DNA of 64,000 bases from Gimesia aquarii (GCF_007748175.1 NZ_CP037422.1:2191231-2255230); one strand, 5' to 3'; counted from the stretch's first letter, positions 44,726 to 54,355 are shown. The notes: generated by a model from the letters alone, not told the origin. A program made the numbers and translations.

Positions 44726-45946
44726 TCAACAACCGGTCTCTGAAAGGTCAGAAACAGCACCCAACAGATGATTTTCTGTCTGCTTCAATTGCTCGACGGA
44801 ATCGGCAATTACCAATACACTGACCAGCGGCAACGTGTTTCCATTAATTTGATCGGGTGACGTCGCAATCAACCGTGTTCCCGATTCTCCTTGTTCCGAA
44901 ACACATCTTAACCAGTTTGAAAACTTGACACCATACGACTCTTTCCAGGGAAAGTGTAACCAGCTCGCTGCCTGATTCGGCTCTAAAAACCGAGAAAACT
45001 CCAACGCCAGCCGCCCCATGGTATGGCGTGCATTCACATCCTGTATTGGTCTCCACTGCCGTTTTCCCTTTTCGTCCCGATAACACATGGCATCAATGCC
45101 CAGCGGGCCAAAATAGCCTGCCTGTTGCGCGCGTCGGGCAACTCGCTGTCCCACTTCGACCGCAGGCTGCCACTCCTCTCGCATTCGTGGATCGATGACA
45201 ATCTGGCTACCGCGATATTGTCCGCGCGCATCGCTACGCAATAAAGCAACTCCCATAAATTGAGGAGCCCCTTGGCTTGGAATTTCGAACTGCAAACCTG
45301 CTTCTGCCTTGCGATTTACCCAGGGTTCCAGAAACAGCGTCTGGCCTTGTGCAAAACGTTTCTTGGCCCAGCCTCTCATCTGATCGGTAAGCTGCCCCCC
45401 CTGCCCCTGAATCCGTTCGCGTGCGGACATGCTGAAATTCGCTTTCACCACCCACGACGCTTCCTGGCTAGCTTGATGATTCTGTAATGCGCTCACCGCA
45501 GACTCCAGTTCTTCAAGATTCTCAAGCTGTTGACTCCCGGCCAACAATAGGTCCCACTCCTGCTCACACTGAAAAGAAAACGTACGTGCATTCACCGTTT
45601 TCACGGCAGTAGTGGGAGGAGCATTCGCCCGCAGGCCCTTTGATTTCACGATCTGATGCATTTCGCTTGACCAGCCCCAAGGTACTAATTGCAATGAGGC
45701 TGCCTCTGCCTGACCTGGCCATTGATTCGTGAACTCGACGCGAGGTAAACCCGCGTATTCTAACTGAGTAGTGAACTCAGCAGAAATTTTTCCGGGAATA
45801 GAAATAAGATCATCGTCTTCAGCCAAACCAACCCAGCAACTCGCCAGACTTGCATTCAGAACCGGCGTCGTTCCTCCTGAAGTTCCATAGACTTCATTTG
45901 CTAATTGATGCTCGAAATCAAAATTACCCAGAAAAATCTGACGCAT
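44726..45946 (-). CDS. ATP-grasp-type ligase of unknown substrate
   Basis: About 406 residues from the ATG at 45946 (GGGG ten bases upstream; a GTG precedes in frame). Numbering here counts from that GTG. ATP-grasp features are visible: WVVKANFSMSARERIQGQG (Lys169 and a Gly-rich loop), LFLEPWV (Glu208, adenine-side), GPLGIDAMCY (Asp286) and QDVNARHTMG (Asp304, Asn306, Arg308 for Mg-ATP and phosphate). Family enzymes join a carboxylate to an amine or thiol through an acyl-phosphate. The N-terminal 150 residues are unlike known substrate domains. It is first of the cassette and divergent from the ceramidase-like gene. Confidence 0.72.
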   Translation of the reverse strand: MRQIFLGNFDFEHQLANEVYGTSGGTTPVLNASLASCWVGLAEDDDLISIPGKISAEFTTQLEYAGLPRVEFTNQWPGQAEAASLQLVPWGWSSEMHQIVKSKGLRANAPPTTAVKTVNARTFSFQCEQEWDLLLAGSQQLENLEELESAVSALQNHQASQEASWVVKANFSMSARERIQGQGGQLTDQMRGWAKKRFAQGQTLFLEPWVNRKAEAGLQFEIPSQGAPQFMGVALLRSDARGQYRGSQIVIDPRMREEWQPAVEVGQRVARRAQQAGYFGPLGIDAMCYRDEKGKRQWRPIQDVNARHTMGRLALEFSRFLEPNQAASWLHFPWKESYGVKFSNWLRCVSEQGESGTRLIATSPDQINGNTLPLVSVLVIADSVEQLKQTENHLLGAVSDLSETGC

Positions 45947-46098
45947 CACAAACTAGCCCCAAATTTTTTCATCTAGAATGTCATTCTCCTGTTTCAAATT
46001 TATAAAAACAGCTTGAATTGATAAATAAGCAATCTGTTATACTATGTAACTCCAGCCAGAACTATCCTCATTATTAATTTCCCACGAAAGTTCGACCG

Positions 46099-47511
46099 AT
46101 GCCCTTACTCAGAAGATATATCACTTTTATTCTCAGCCTGACCGTATTATGTACTCTGTTCGTCTCTCAAAGTAAAATCTGTCAGGCAGAAGAGAACTCA
46201 AAGGCAAATCTGTTACGAATTGCCACATTTGAATGTGATATTACGCCACCTCTGGGAAGTCCGCTCTGTTATGGACACGTAGCACCAGCAAAAAAAATTG
46301 TGGATCCGTTGAGTGCTCGGGGTATGATTCTATTGGGTTCAGGCCAACCCATTGTCATCCTGGCACTCGACTGGGTGGGAGCGAACAATGGGACACAAGA
46401 TGTCTGGAAAAACAAACTGGCCGATGCGCTCAACACATCAACCGAGCGTTGTGCCATTCACTGTCTACACCAGCACGATACACCGGGTGTAGATCTCTCA
46501 ACAAGTGAACTTCTCAAACAGAATAACATAAGTGGAGTCATGTTTGATGAAGCCTATGTGGAAGACGTAATGAATCGCTCGGTAGAAGCAGCGCGCAATA
46601 GCTTGAAACAATCACAACCTGTGACACACATCGGCACGGGAAAAGGCAAAGTGAAACAATTTGCTTCTAACCGTCGTATTCTCGGTCCCAATGGTAAGGT
46701 CAAAATTGTGCGTTACAGTTCATCACGCAACCCTGCTGCCATCGCAGCGCCCGAAGGGACCATTGACCCCTATGTCCGTGTCCTCAGTTTCTGGAATCAA
46801 GACCAGCCTTTAGCGGCCCTCAGTTATTATGCAACCCATCCTCAAAGCTATTACGGTCGGGGAGGCGTGAGTTGTGACACGGTAGGAATTGCGAGAGGAC
46901 TAAGACAAAAGAGTCTGCCGAATGTGTTTCCCATTCACTTTAATGGTGCAGGCGGAAATATCGGCGCAGGAAAATACAACAATGGCGATCCTGAAAATCG
47001 TCCATTGCTCGCGCAACGACTGGCGGCAGGAATGAAACAAGCTTGGGAGTCAACAAAAAAAACACCTGTCTCTGCGAAGGAGGTGAGCTGGAAATCGAAA
47101 CCTGTATTACTACCGCTGAGGGATACATTGGACGAAGAAAAGCTGACAAGCATCCTGGAAAACCCCAAAGCGCGGCTCACAGACCGAATTCGAGCTTCGC
47201 GTGATTTGGTCTATTTACAAAGAACCGAAGCTGGCAAAACAATTGATATCACCTGCCTGCAGATTGGTCCGGCATATGTGATTCACATGCCGGGAGAATT
47301 GTTCGTCGAATACCAGCTCGCGGCACAGAAAATGGCGCCTCAGAATTTTGTCTGCATGGCCGCGTATGGCGATCAGGGACCAGGTTATATTGGAACGAAA
47401 GTTTCCTATGCCGAAGGAGGCTATGAAACGGGCCGCGTCTCCCGAACCGCCCCAGAAATCGAAGCGGTCTTAATGCAAACACTGCGAGAGTTAGTCGGAA
47501 AACAGGACTAA
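46099..47511 (+). CDS. Secreted neutral/alkaline ceramidase-like protein
   Basis: 470 residues. A signal peptide (YITFILSLTVLCTLFVSQ) is followed by TFECDITPPLGSPLCYGH, the usual beginning of the neutral/alkaline non-lysosomal ceramidase N-terminal domain. HCLHQHDTPGVD and YATHPQSYYGRGGVS provide the His residues of the zinc site region, and HFNGAGGNIGAGKYN follows. Planctomycetes encode many such proteins whose substrate may be other than ceramide. The C-terminal immunoglobulin-like domain of true ceramidases appears absent. A six-bp hairpin (47504-47520) covers its stop codon and that of the convergent gene. Confidence 0.82.
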   Translation: MPLLRRYITFILSLTVLCTLFVSQSKICQAEENSKANLLRIATFECDITPPLGSPLCYGHVAPAKKIVDPLSARGMILLGSGQPIVILALDWVGANNGTQDVWKNKLADALNTSTERCAIHCLHQHDTPGVDLSTSELLKQNNISGVMFDEAYVEDVMNRSVEAARNSLKQSQPVTHIGTGKGKVKQFASNRRILGPNGKVKIVRYSSSRNPAAIAAPEGTIDPYVRVLSFWNQDQPLAALSYYATHPQSYYGRGGVSCDTVGIARGLRQKSLPNVFPIHFNGAGGNIGAGKYNNGDPENRPLLAQRLAAGMKQAWESTKKTPVSAKEVSWKSKPVLLPLRDTLDEEKLTSILENPKARLTDRIRASRDLVYLQRTEAGKTIDITCLQIGPAYVIHMPGELFVEYQLAAQKMAPQNFVCMAAYGDQGPGYIGTKVSYAEGGYETGRVSRTAPEIEAVLMQTLRELVGKQD

Positions 47512-47518
47512 TGCAGTC

Positions 47519-48733
47519 CTACTCTGGTTTCGAGGGATGAGACCACTTAATGCGCGCGGTGTAAACCCGATTATTACTACCGTACTTTTCGATCCCCACA
47601 GGTTGCATCCACTCGGTAACCGTCACCCAGGATTCGAGCGGACTGATTTTCACAACCGCAAAGTTTCCCATGCGGGCTCCTTTTTCGGGCACGATGATTC
47701 GTTCGGTCTTCCGAATGACGCGTAAGGTTTGAGGATCGACTTCCGCCATGAACAGTGGTGCCCGATGACGAAATACATGATCGTTATTCGCACCACGGCG
47801 GGTATAAACCAGAAACAGGCCATCGCTATGTGTCACCCAGTGCTGTTGCGTGTTGTAGTTCCCGAGTTCACGCCCATCATCAAATTTCCAGATAACAGGT
47901 TTTGAGTAATTCAAACCATCATCACTGACTGAGACATATCCTTTCTCGTCATTCCGCATCGTCAGATAAAATTTATCTTGAAACTTTGCCACAGAAGGTT
48001 CGTACAGGCCTCGTTTAGCGGGTACTGTGTGCTCGCTACCATGCTTTTTGTAGGTCAGTTTTTTCCCATCAAAGTCACACAATACAACCGCAGTGCTATA
48101 TTGCCGTTCTGTTTTTTTCTTAAAGTAAACCGGTAACAAAATCGTACCATCCTTCAGATCCACGCGCTGGCCGGAACCAGAGCCACAGTTTTCGAATTTG
48201 GGCTCATCTGGCATTTTCATCGTGGTCCATTCCGACCAGCTATGATCTTTCTCATCGTAAACGGAATAAGCAACATGCCTTTTGCGAACATGCATCACTT
48301 TATTGTTTTCATAGCGTACTGAATGACCGGTTCCCAATAATGTCTTTGTGTTAGCATGCCATCCGGGAGTGAAATCGCAGATAGCAATTTCTTTCGTTTT
48401 CGATAATCGGCGTCTCCCCAACGGAGCGTGCTCAATCGGTCCGATCCATTTCTCACCATCGGCAGTTCTCATCTCATTCAGCGCGTAAAACACGTCAGAG
48501 CCACTGAGCAATAATTTTTGCATGGTCATCACAACTAATGGTCTATCATTATTTCGTTGCGGAATCACGCCCGCGCGAGCATGCACCCAACAGGTCTTAC
48601 CATCAAAGCCTTCAGAGACAGTCCGCAAATCGACCTCATAAGTAAGCGGTTTCTGTTCTTCACCAGCTGTTACCTGAGTCTGGCCGATATGCATAAAAAT
48701 GAGTGCGAGACAAAGCGATAATAAGAATTTCAT
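47519..48733 (-). CDS. Secreted sialidase/BNR-fold protein
   Basis: 404 residues; AGAGG lies five bases before the ATG. A signal peptide (KFLLSLCLALIFMHI) is followed by a six-bladed-propeller-type sequence with weak Asp-box-like turns, for example YSVYDEKDHSWSEW, VSDDGLNYSKPVIW and TRRGANNDHVFRHRAP. Such folds serve exo-sialidases and other glycan hydrolases. The full Arg triad of sialidases cannot be assigned by eye, so activity is uncertain. It converges on the ceramidase-like gene with seven bases between. Confidence 0.72.
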   Translation of the reverse strand: MKFLLSLCLALIFMHIGQTQVTAGEEQKPLTYEVDLRTVSEGFDGKTCWVHARAGVIPQRNNDRPLVVMTMQKLLLSGSDVFYALNEMRTADGEKWIGPIEHAPLGRRRLSKTKEIAICDFTPGWHANTKTLLGTGHSVRYENNKVMHVRKRHVAYSVYDEKDHSWSEWTTMKMPDEPKFENCGSGSGQRVDLKDGTILLPVYFKKKTERQYSTAVVLCDFDGKKLTYKKHGSEHTVPAKRGLYEPSVAKFQDKFYLTMRNDEKGYVSVSDDGLNYSKPVIWKFDDGRELGNYNTQQHWVTHSDGLFLVYTRRGANNDHVFRHRAPLFMAEVDPQTLRVIRKTERIIVPEKGARMGNFAVVKISPLESWVTVTEWMQPVGIEKYGSNNRVYTARIKWSHPSKPE

Positions 48734-48939
48734 AAGGGCCTCTTTTTAAAAAACAGTCGAGTATCTATTTACCATAGGCAGAGTTCCTGCATTGCTCAAT
48801 CCCAAAGGAACATTCTTTCTTAAGACATCAGAGATCGCAGGATTGCAATCTACTCCATGATCATTCAGAATCAATATAAGCCAAATCGTATCCGTGATCG
48901 ACAATCACTCTTTTACACTTCTCTTTGAGGAACAGGCTG

Positions 48940-50037
48940 ATGCGGATTTTTTTCTTGATTGCACTACTGTTTTTCGTGTCAGTAAAGCCTCTTGTTGCCG
49001 CCGCGTTAGATTGGATTCAGGTCAGCCCGGATGGTAAATCATTCATCACTGTAGAAGAGCAAAAAAAGTTTGTCCCCTGGGGATTTAACTACGACCATGA
49101 TCGAGACGGACGACTTTTAGAAGACTACTGGAACACCGAATGGAAAGCAGTCGAACAGGACTTCGCTGAGATGAAACAACTGGGCGCAAATGTGGTGCGG
49201 ATTCATCTTCAATTCGGCAAATTCATGTCAGCCCCCGATCAGCCTCGCAACGTAGCACTCAAAAAACTGGATGAATTACTGAGACTGGCTGAGCGGACGG
49301 GCTTGTATCTCGATCTAACCGGATTGGGATGTTATCACAAACAGGATGTTCCCGCGTGGTATGATCAATTGAATGACAAAGAACGCTGGCAAGCACAGGC
49401 AAATTTCTGGGAAGCGATCGCCAGACAATGTGCAAACAGCCCGGCGATATTTTGTTACGACTTGATGAATGAGCCGGTCGTCCATGGCGGTAAGAAAAAA
49501 GGAACTGACTGGCTTGGCCCCGGGTTTGCAGGCAAGCATTTTGTGCAACGAATCACACTCAGCCCTTCAGAACAACCGCGTCCCGAAATCGCAGCCGCCT
49601 GGATTAAAACTTTAGTAGACGCCATCCGAAAACAAGATCAACGGCACTTGATTACCGTGGGCATGGTTCATTGGAGCCTGAAACGCCCCGGACTGCAGTC
49701 GGGCTTTGTTCCCGAACAGGTGAGCCAGCATCTTGATTTCATCAGTGTGCATATTTATCCGGAAAAAGGCAAAGTCGATGAAGCCCTGGAAACGCTCAAA
49801 GGATTTGATATTGGGAAACCCATTGTCATTGAAGAAACCTTCCCCCTGAAAAGCTCACCCCAGGAATTCGAAGAGTTTATCCAGAAATCGAAGCAATACG
49901 CGGATGGCTGGATTGGCTTTTACTGGGGCAAAACGCTTGCTGAATATAAACAGGGAAAGACGATCCGCGATGCCATCATGGCCAGCTGGCTGGAATTCTT
50001 CCAAAAGAATGGGCGGCAATTTAAAACAGAACCATAA
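48940..50037 (+). CDS. Secreted GH5-like glycoside hydrolase
   Basis: About 365 residues from the ATG at 48940 (GAGGAACAGG upstream; the longer frame begins at TTG). The signal peptide is IFFLIALLFFVSVKPLVAA. The (beta/alpha)8 family 5 pattern is clear: WGFNYDHDRDGR at the first strand, ANVVRIHLQF, the acid/base in YDLMNEP (Glu near 178), FISVHIYPE and the nucleophile in IVIEETF (Glu298 or 299). GH5 covers cellulases, mannanases and others. The exact linkage cannot be told. It is convergent with the isochorismatase-ThuA gene. Confidence 0.88.
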   Translation: MRIFFLIALLFFVSVKPLVAAALDWIQVSPDGKSFITVEEQKKFVPWGFNYDHDRDGRLLEDYWNTEWKAVEQDFAEMKQLGANVVRIHLQFGKFMSAPDQPRNVALKKLDELLRLAERTGLYLDLTGLGCYHKQDVPAWYDQLNDKERWQAQANFWEAIARQCANSPAIFCYDLMNEPVVHGGKKKGTDWLGPGFAGKHFVQRITLSPSEQPRPEIAAAWIKTLVDAIRKQDQRHLITVGMVHWSLKRPGLQSGFVPEQVSQHLDFISVHIYPEKGKVDEALETLKGFDIGKPIVIEETFPLKSSPQEFEEFIQKSKQYADGWIGFYWGKTLAEYKQGKTIRDAIMASWLEFFQKNGRQFKTEP

Positions 50038-50059
50038 TGCGGACACATACAAAATAAGG

Positions 50060-52120
50060 TCAGGGTTTGAAAACGATATCGGTCACCGTCCCAAATTTCG
50101 CGGGCAAAGGCATGTTGGCAAATTGGGAATTATTTCCTCTTCGGTACTGCCAGCGACCTGCCAGAGACAAATTGCCCGTTGCGGAAACTAATTGAGGCAC
50201 AGAACAGAAATCTGCGTTTTTAGATTGGCCTGTGACTTGTAAAACAATCAGGTTTGCATCATTGGGGGTCACTGATTTTGGGGCGATCTGAAAACCAGCG
50301 TCTGATTTCCTTAAAGCAGTTCCATTCAACCAGGCATTGACCTGAGTTCCCTCGGCCTCGCCGACTTTCAATGTCAGTGGTTGGTTTGACATCCACTTTT
50401 CGGGAACTCGAACTACACATCGATACCAGCGACTTTGGTTCGTATCGTTTGTTTTCTCTGAATTGGGAATCTGTACCACTGACCAATGCGGTGCTTCATG
50501 AAGAGTTACCTTTTCCGAAACCGATACGTCAGCTGGATTCAGACCGGCGGCCCAGTAGATGCCATTCGCCAGTAACCGCACAAATTCAGGATTTTTAAAA
50601 TCTCCCGGGTGGCCAAGCGAAGTATAAAATGATTTGCCTCCCGCCTTACGCTTGAACGTCCAGGCAACTGGCTCGACTGGAAAGCCTTTAGCTTTTCCCG
50701 TCATTAAAACGGTTGTGTTTTTCGCCAGAGGAGAGACTTCATACAGCGAATAGGCTTGCTGGAATGGTTTATCAGGGATTCCGGTGAGAATCGGATTCTG
50801 TTTCTGAGACTCATTAATCGAAATGATCGACTTCAAATTGTTAGCGAGGTGGCCATGATAATTTCCGCCGAAGACTTCCGCATCAAATTCAGGCCAATCG
50901 TATAATCCTGCCGGTGGCTTTTTACCTCTGAGTGAAAAGGCATGACTGGCGGTGCGAATACCGACAACGGGCCTCCCGGCTTTCACGTATTTGCGGATCG
51001 CCTGCATTGCTTTTTCAGGTAACACACGACGACGCACGCTGAAGAGTACCACGTCGGCTTCGTTAATCACTTCGATACCAGGTATCGAATTTCGATCCTT
51101 GTCATCCGCAAATACATAACTGACTCGAAAATGTTTACCCAAATGTTTTCCGGCAAACTCGGGTAACGTTTTTTTCGTATCATATTCGGCTTCTGCCATC
51201 ACGATAACCAGATGTGGTCGATGATCTTTTTTAAATACAAAAGATTTGCCACCTAAAAATTGATCACTGGTGATTGTCGGGCAGATAAACTTCTCAATAT
51301 GTGAAATAATCAAATCGTTGCCCGTAAAATGACTGACGTAAGGCCAGCTTTTAGGATTATACATGGTGTCAGTCATGTCACGGACAAGCACCACATTCTT
51401 CCCGTTTTTGACCATTTGACGTAAACCAAAGGGACGCCCTAACACACACATGTTGGTATGAACCCCGGTGAGAATGACGTTGTTGATCCCGCGGCTGTTA
51501 AGGATATTCCAAACTTCATCGCCTTTGTCACTGATAAAATCCTTGTTGCCGTCGATCGTGATCAGAGCGGACTGACTTTTCCAGGGAAGCCCTGGATTAC
51601 GCCCCAGTAACGCCAGTTTCTTCGCCCAGGCCGCATGCTCTTTGGGGTCATCATCTTCGCCACCGTCAGATTGATCAACGGGATAGACGGCACGCTCTTC
51701 ACTGGGAATCCGCGAGCACCAGTTTTTGATACCCTCTGGTTGAACCTTAGACTTGGGAGCCTGCATCGCGCGCATGCGTGCCGGATGCCCTTTGTAAGCG
51801 TCCATACAATCGCTGGGAGCATGAATAATGGTGACGCCCTGATCGCGAGCCGTTTTCAATAAATTGTCAAGGCGTGGTGCAAACTCTTCCAGCCGTTTGA
51901 CTGCGTTGAAACAATGATGATAGTCCCAGACATCGCAGACAATAATTGCAGTTTCTTGAGGCTTCCAGCTTTCCGAACGGTACAAACGATGATAGCGTCC
52001 CGAATCTTTGCTCGTTTCCTGCTGATAACGCAGTTGTAACTTCAGATCCTCAGCCGACAGCGAGGTAGTTGAGACCAAAACCAGACTTAGGCAAATCGCC
52101 AGTTTCTGCAAAACGTTCAC
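50060..52120 (-). CDS. Secreted isochorismatase-like / ThuA-like fusion protein
   Basis: About 686 residues from the GTG at 52120, which has AGGAG seven bases upstream; the longer frame begins at a TTG. A signal peptide (VLQKLAICLSLVLVSTT) leads. An isochorismatase-like cysteine hydrolase domain follows (about 45-285), with IIVCDVWDYHHC (catalytic Asp) and VILTGVHTNMCVLGRPF (nucleophile Cys). Then a ThuA-like domain (about 315-520; LVIVMAEAEYDTKKTLPEF, VVGIRTASHAF) and a C-terminal beta domain (about 550-686; RWYRCVVRVPEKW), probably carbohydrate-binding. Exported enzymes with this order are planctomycete-typical; substrate unknown. Confidence 0.85.
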   Translation of the reverse strand: MNVLQKLAICLSLVLVSTTSLSAEDLKLQLRYQQETSKDSGRYHRLYRSESWKPQETAIIVCDVWDYHHCFNAVKRLEEFAPRLDNLLKTARDQGVTIIHAPSDCMDAYKGHPARMRAMQAPKSKVQPEGIKNWCSRIPSEERAVYPVDQSDGGEDDDPKEHAAWAKKLALLGRNPGLPWKSQSALITIDGNKDFISDKGDEVWNILNSRGINNVILTGVHTNMCVLGRPFGLRQMVKNGKNVVLVRDMTDTMYNPKSWPYVSHFTGNDLIISHIEKFICPTITSDQFLGGKSFVFKKDHRPHLVIVMAEAEYDTKKTLPEFAGKHLGKHFRVSYVFADDKDRNSIPGIEVINEADVVLFSVRRRVLPEKAMQAIRKYVKAGRPVVGIRTASHAFSLRGKKPPAGLYDWPEFDAEVFGGNYHGHLANNLKSIISINESQKQNPILTGIPDKPFQQAYSLYEVSPLAKNTTVLMTGKAKGFPVEPVAWTFKRKAGGKSFYTSLGHPGDFKNPEFVRLLANGIYWAAGLNPADVSVSEKVTLHEAPHWSVVQIPNSEKTNDTNQSRWYRCVVRVPEKWMSNQPLTLKVGEAEGTQVNAWLNGTALRKSDAGFQIAPKSVTPNDANLIVLQVTGQSKNADFCSVPQLVSATGNLSLAGRWQYRRGNNSQFANMPLPAKFGTVTDIVFKP

Positions 52121-52246
52121 GTGGAATCTCCTGGTGGCAGGCAATGGGAAGGAATCGAAGAAAACAATCTGCTGATACCATCAACAGACTGTTCATTCTA
52201 AAGGCTCTCAATAGCACAACAAAAGCCTGAAAGCAGAAAACAAAAA

Positions 52247-52285
52247 AATCCAGCCTAAAAAGAAGTATTCTTTCCGGGCTGGATT
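52247..52285 (-). terminator. Terminator after the thioredoxin-protease gene
   Basis: AATCCAGCC (52247-52255) pairs with GGCTGGATT (52277-52285). Read on the minus strand it is followed by TTTTT. It lies 43 bases after the stop codon. Confidence 0.75.
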
Positions 52286-52327
52286 ATCGTTGTGAATAAT
52301 GAACCAGAAGCCACTTATACTACAAAT

Positions 52328-54067
52328 TTAGCGTCGAGATTGAGCAGAACGGCGGTAACGCTGAATCTGATTTTCGACCTGCTGAATTTTTTCTCTGCGC
52401 TGCTGATTTGTAATCGTGGTCTTGTTTGCAGTTTGAGTGAACGATGAAGGATGACGAAAATCAAGCTCTTCTGACTGAGCATGATTCATACTTTTCGCAC
52501 GTGGTAGATTGCGGACCATGCGTTTTTTTTGCATTTGTGGCTCACGGGAAATTAATTCGCTGGGCTTAAAACGTGCTGATGTCGGCTGTGGTTGATTGCT
52601 CACTTCACCCGACAGATAAGAAACAAATTTGGAACTGGCTTTGTTAATGATGACCACACGGCTCGCCGACTTTGGTTTGTTTAAGGGGCGAATGATACAG
52701 ACGACTTCTGATTCCCCCGCTTGCTCTAAAGCCGCCTGCAATTGAGAAAGATCATGATTTCCTGTAGTTGGAGACTCCACCGGTTGAGTTGGCATCGCAC
52801 GCTCTAAAAATTCGGTAAGCATTTCTTGATCGGGTTCTTCTGCCGCCATTTTGGTTTCAGGAGGAGTCTGCTGGAATTCTGTTTCTTTATAAAGTGCTGT
52901 CAGTTTCGAATCATCCAACAGTTTGTGAATGACAGGCAAACCTGCATAAAGTCCGCGTTGATCTTCTTTATCAACAGCAAAACAAATACCCACTAACTGA
53001 CCTGATCGATCAAACAATCCACCACCAGAGCGTCCTTGAACGGGCATCCCCGTGCATTCGATGTTGTCTGGTCCTAAAAAGCGGTTCAGGGCCGTGACCT
53101 GAATTTTCTCCAATGTCGGAAGTTCTCCACCATTACAGCCTATACTGGCAACGATATCACCTTTCTTAACCTGATGCTCGATTCCAGCAACTTTTGCTGA
53201 AGAAAAAACACCTGAAGTAGGAATTGAAATCAATCCGACATCTGCTTCCAGATCATAGCGAATTAATGTACCTACATAGGTTTCGTGCTTGTCACCTTGA
53301 AAGACATCCACCTCGATGACCGAATCATCGCGCAATTCACTGAAAATATGACTGCAGGTTACAATCAAGGTACGTCCGACCGCGCTATGAATGATCGTAC
53401 CCGATCCAAGGTCCAGACCTTTTTTATCTTTCACTCGAATGCGAACGGCACTCTCACGCCAGTTGTTAGCAACCTTCTGTTGTGGTGTTTCAGACATCTG
53501 ATCACTGGAAGAATCACCAAACTGAGCACGAATGACAGGCTCTTGCTCTTCTACCACCACCGATTCTTCTTTTTTCGACTTTCCAAAGAAGGGAATATTG
53601 AAACCACGAGACTTCTTCTTTGGCTTGGTCTTATGCTGCGCCAGTTGGATCGAACCCTGTTTAGATTCGCTTCCTTTTTGATCATTGGAAACAAAAATGA
53701 CCTCGTCATTTTTATGGGGAACGGGCGGCCGCTGTGGTTCCGCTGTGGGAATACGTGCCAACATCCGTCTCAAGTTGCTCTCAGTGGTTGAACCAACAGA
53801 CCGGGCGACTTCCTGTCCTCCGACAACTAAAACAAATGCAGGAATACTGGAAACATTAAAACGACGTGCTAATTCCGGTTCCTGATCAACGTCGACTTTC
53901 CTGATAGGATAACCCTCGCGTTTAAGACGCGAAATCAACGGACTCATTTTCTGACAAGGGCCGCACCACGTCGCGGTAAAGTCTAAGAGCACTCCCTTGG
54001 AAGTTTCGGCAAAAACAGAGTTGGAAAATAACAAAAAAGATAAAATGACTGTCGTCGCAAACTTCAT
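52328..54067 (-). CDS. Exported thioredoxin-trypsin-like protease fusion
   Basis: 579 residues; GAGGAG lies about eight bases before the ATG. A signal peptide (FATTVILSFLLFSNSVFA) is followed by a thioredoxin domain (about 21-105) with WCGPC (Cys35/Cys38) and the cis-Pro in VSSIPAF. After a basic linker comes a trypsin/DegP-like domain (about 200-395) with TCSHIF (His240), EADVGLI (Asp276) and QGRSGGGLF (Ser347). No PDZ domain is visible. The C-terminal 170 residues are low-complexity and basic, with QRREKIQQVENQIQRYRRSA at the end. A periplasmic role in both redox and proteolysis is inferred. Confidence 0.87.
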   Translation of the reverse strand: MKFATTVILSFLLFSNSVFAETSKGVLLDFTATWCGPCQKMSPLISRLKREGYPIRKVDVDQEPELARRFNVSSIPAFVLVVGGQEVARSVGSTTESNLRRMLARIPTAEPQRPPVPHKNDEVIFVSNDQKGSESKQGSIQLAQHKTKPKKKSRGFNIPFFGKSKKEESVVVEEQEPVIRAQFGDSSSDQMSETPQQKVANNWRESAVRIRVKDKKGLDLGSGTIIHSAVGRTLIVTCSHIFSELRDDSVIEVDVFQGDKHETYVGTLIRYDLEADVGLISIPTSGVFSSAKVAGIEHQVKKGDIVASIGCNGGELPTLEKIQVTALNRFLGPDNIECTGMPVQGRSGGGLFDRSGQLVGICFAVDKEDQRGLYAGLPVIHKLLDDSKLTALYKETEFQQTPPETKMAAEEPDQEMLTEFLERAMPTQPVESPTTGNHDLSQLQAALEQAGESEVVCIIRPLNKPKSASRVVIINKASSKFVSYLSGEVSNQPQPTSARFKPSELISREPQMQKKRMVRNLPRAKSMNHAQSEELDFRHPSSFTQTANKTTITNQQRREKIQQVENQIQRYRRSAQSRR

Positions 54068-54355
54068 CTACCAACTCCTCAAAAAGGTTGGTTTAAACGC
54101 ACTACACGTTACTGAATCAGATAAAGGGGTATTCACTCTTTGCTTCCGTTGAGAAACAGATCGGTTTCTCGCTGGTGAGCAAACAACCTGACTGGTTGCC
54201 GTTTGCAGAGAAGCAGAGCAAGGAGATCGAACTTCAATCCCCACATGAGCGACAAACTGCTTAGACGTTCTCTTAATCTGAAGAGCTTCGACAGTTCGAA
54301 AATTCACAGCCCAATTGAGTGCATCAACAGGCGATGTCTGTGAAAATAGCTTCAC
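54068..54355 (-). CDS. Possible small protein directly upstream of the thioredoxin-protease gene
   Basis: A frame of about 95 codons begins at a GTG near 54355 (MKLFSQTSPVDALNWAVNF) and ends with TAG exactly before the ATG of the next gene. A GGA lies nine bases upstream. The composition is Ser/Thr/Arg-rich with three Cys, and no family is recognised. The tight junction could mean translational coupling or chance, because the ribosome site of the next gene lies inside it. Confidence 0.25.
   Translation of the reverse strand: MKLFSQTSPVDALNWAVNFRTVEALQIKRTSKQFVAHVGIEVRSPCSASLQTATSQVVCSPARNRSVSQRKQRVNTPLSDSVTCSAFKPTFLRSW

Noticed and set aside
42204..45946. Calling the radical SAM cassette a RiPP cluster
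   Set aside because: No precursor peptide frame with a ribosome site is visible in the gaps; the only short frame at the start of the 43.1-43.26 kb gap is eight codons long.
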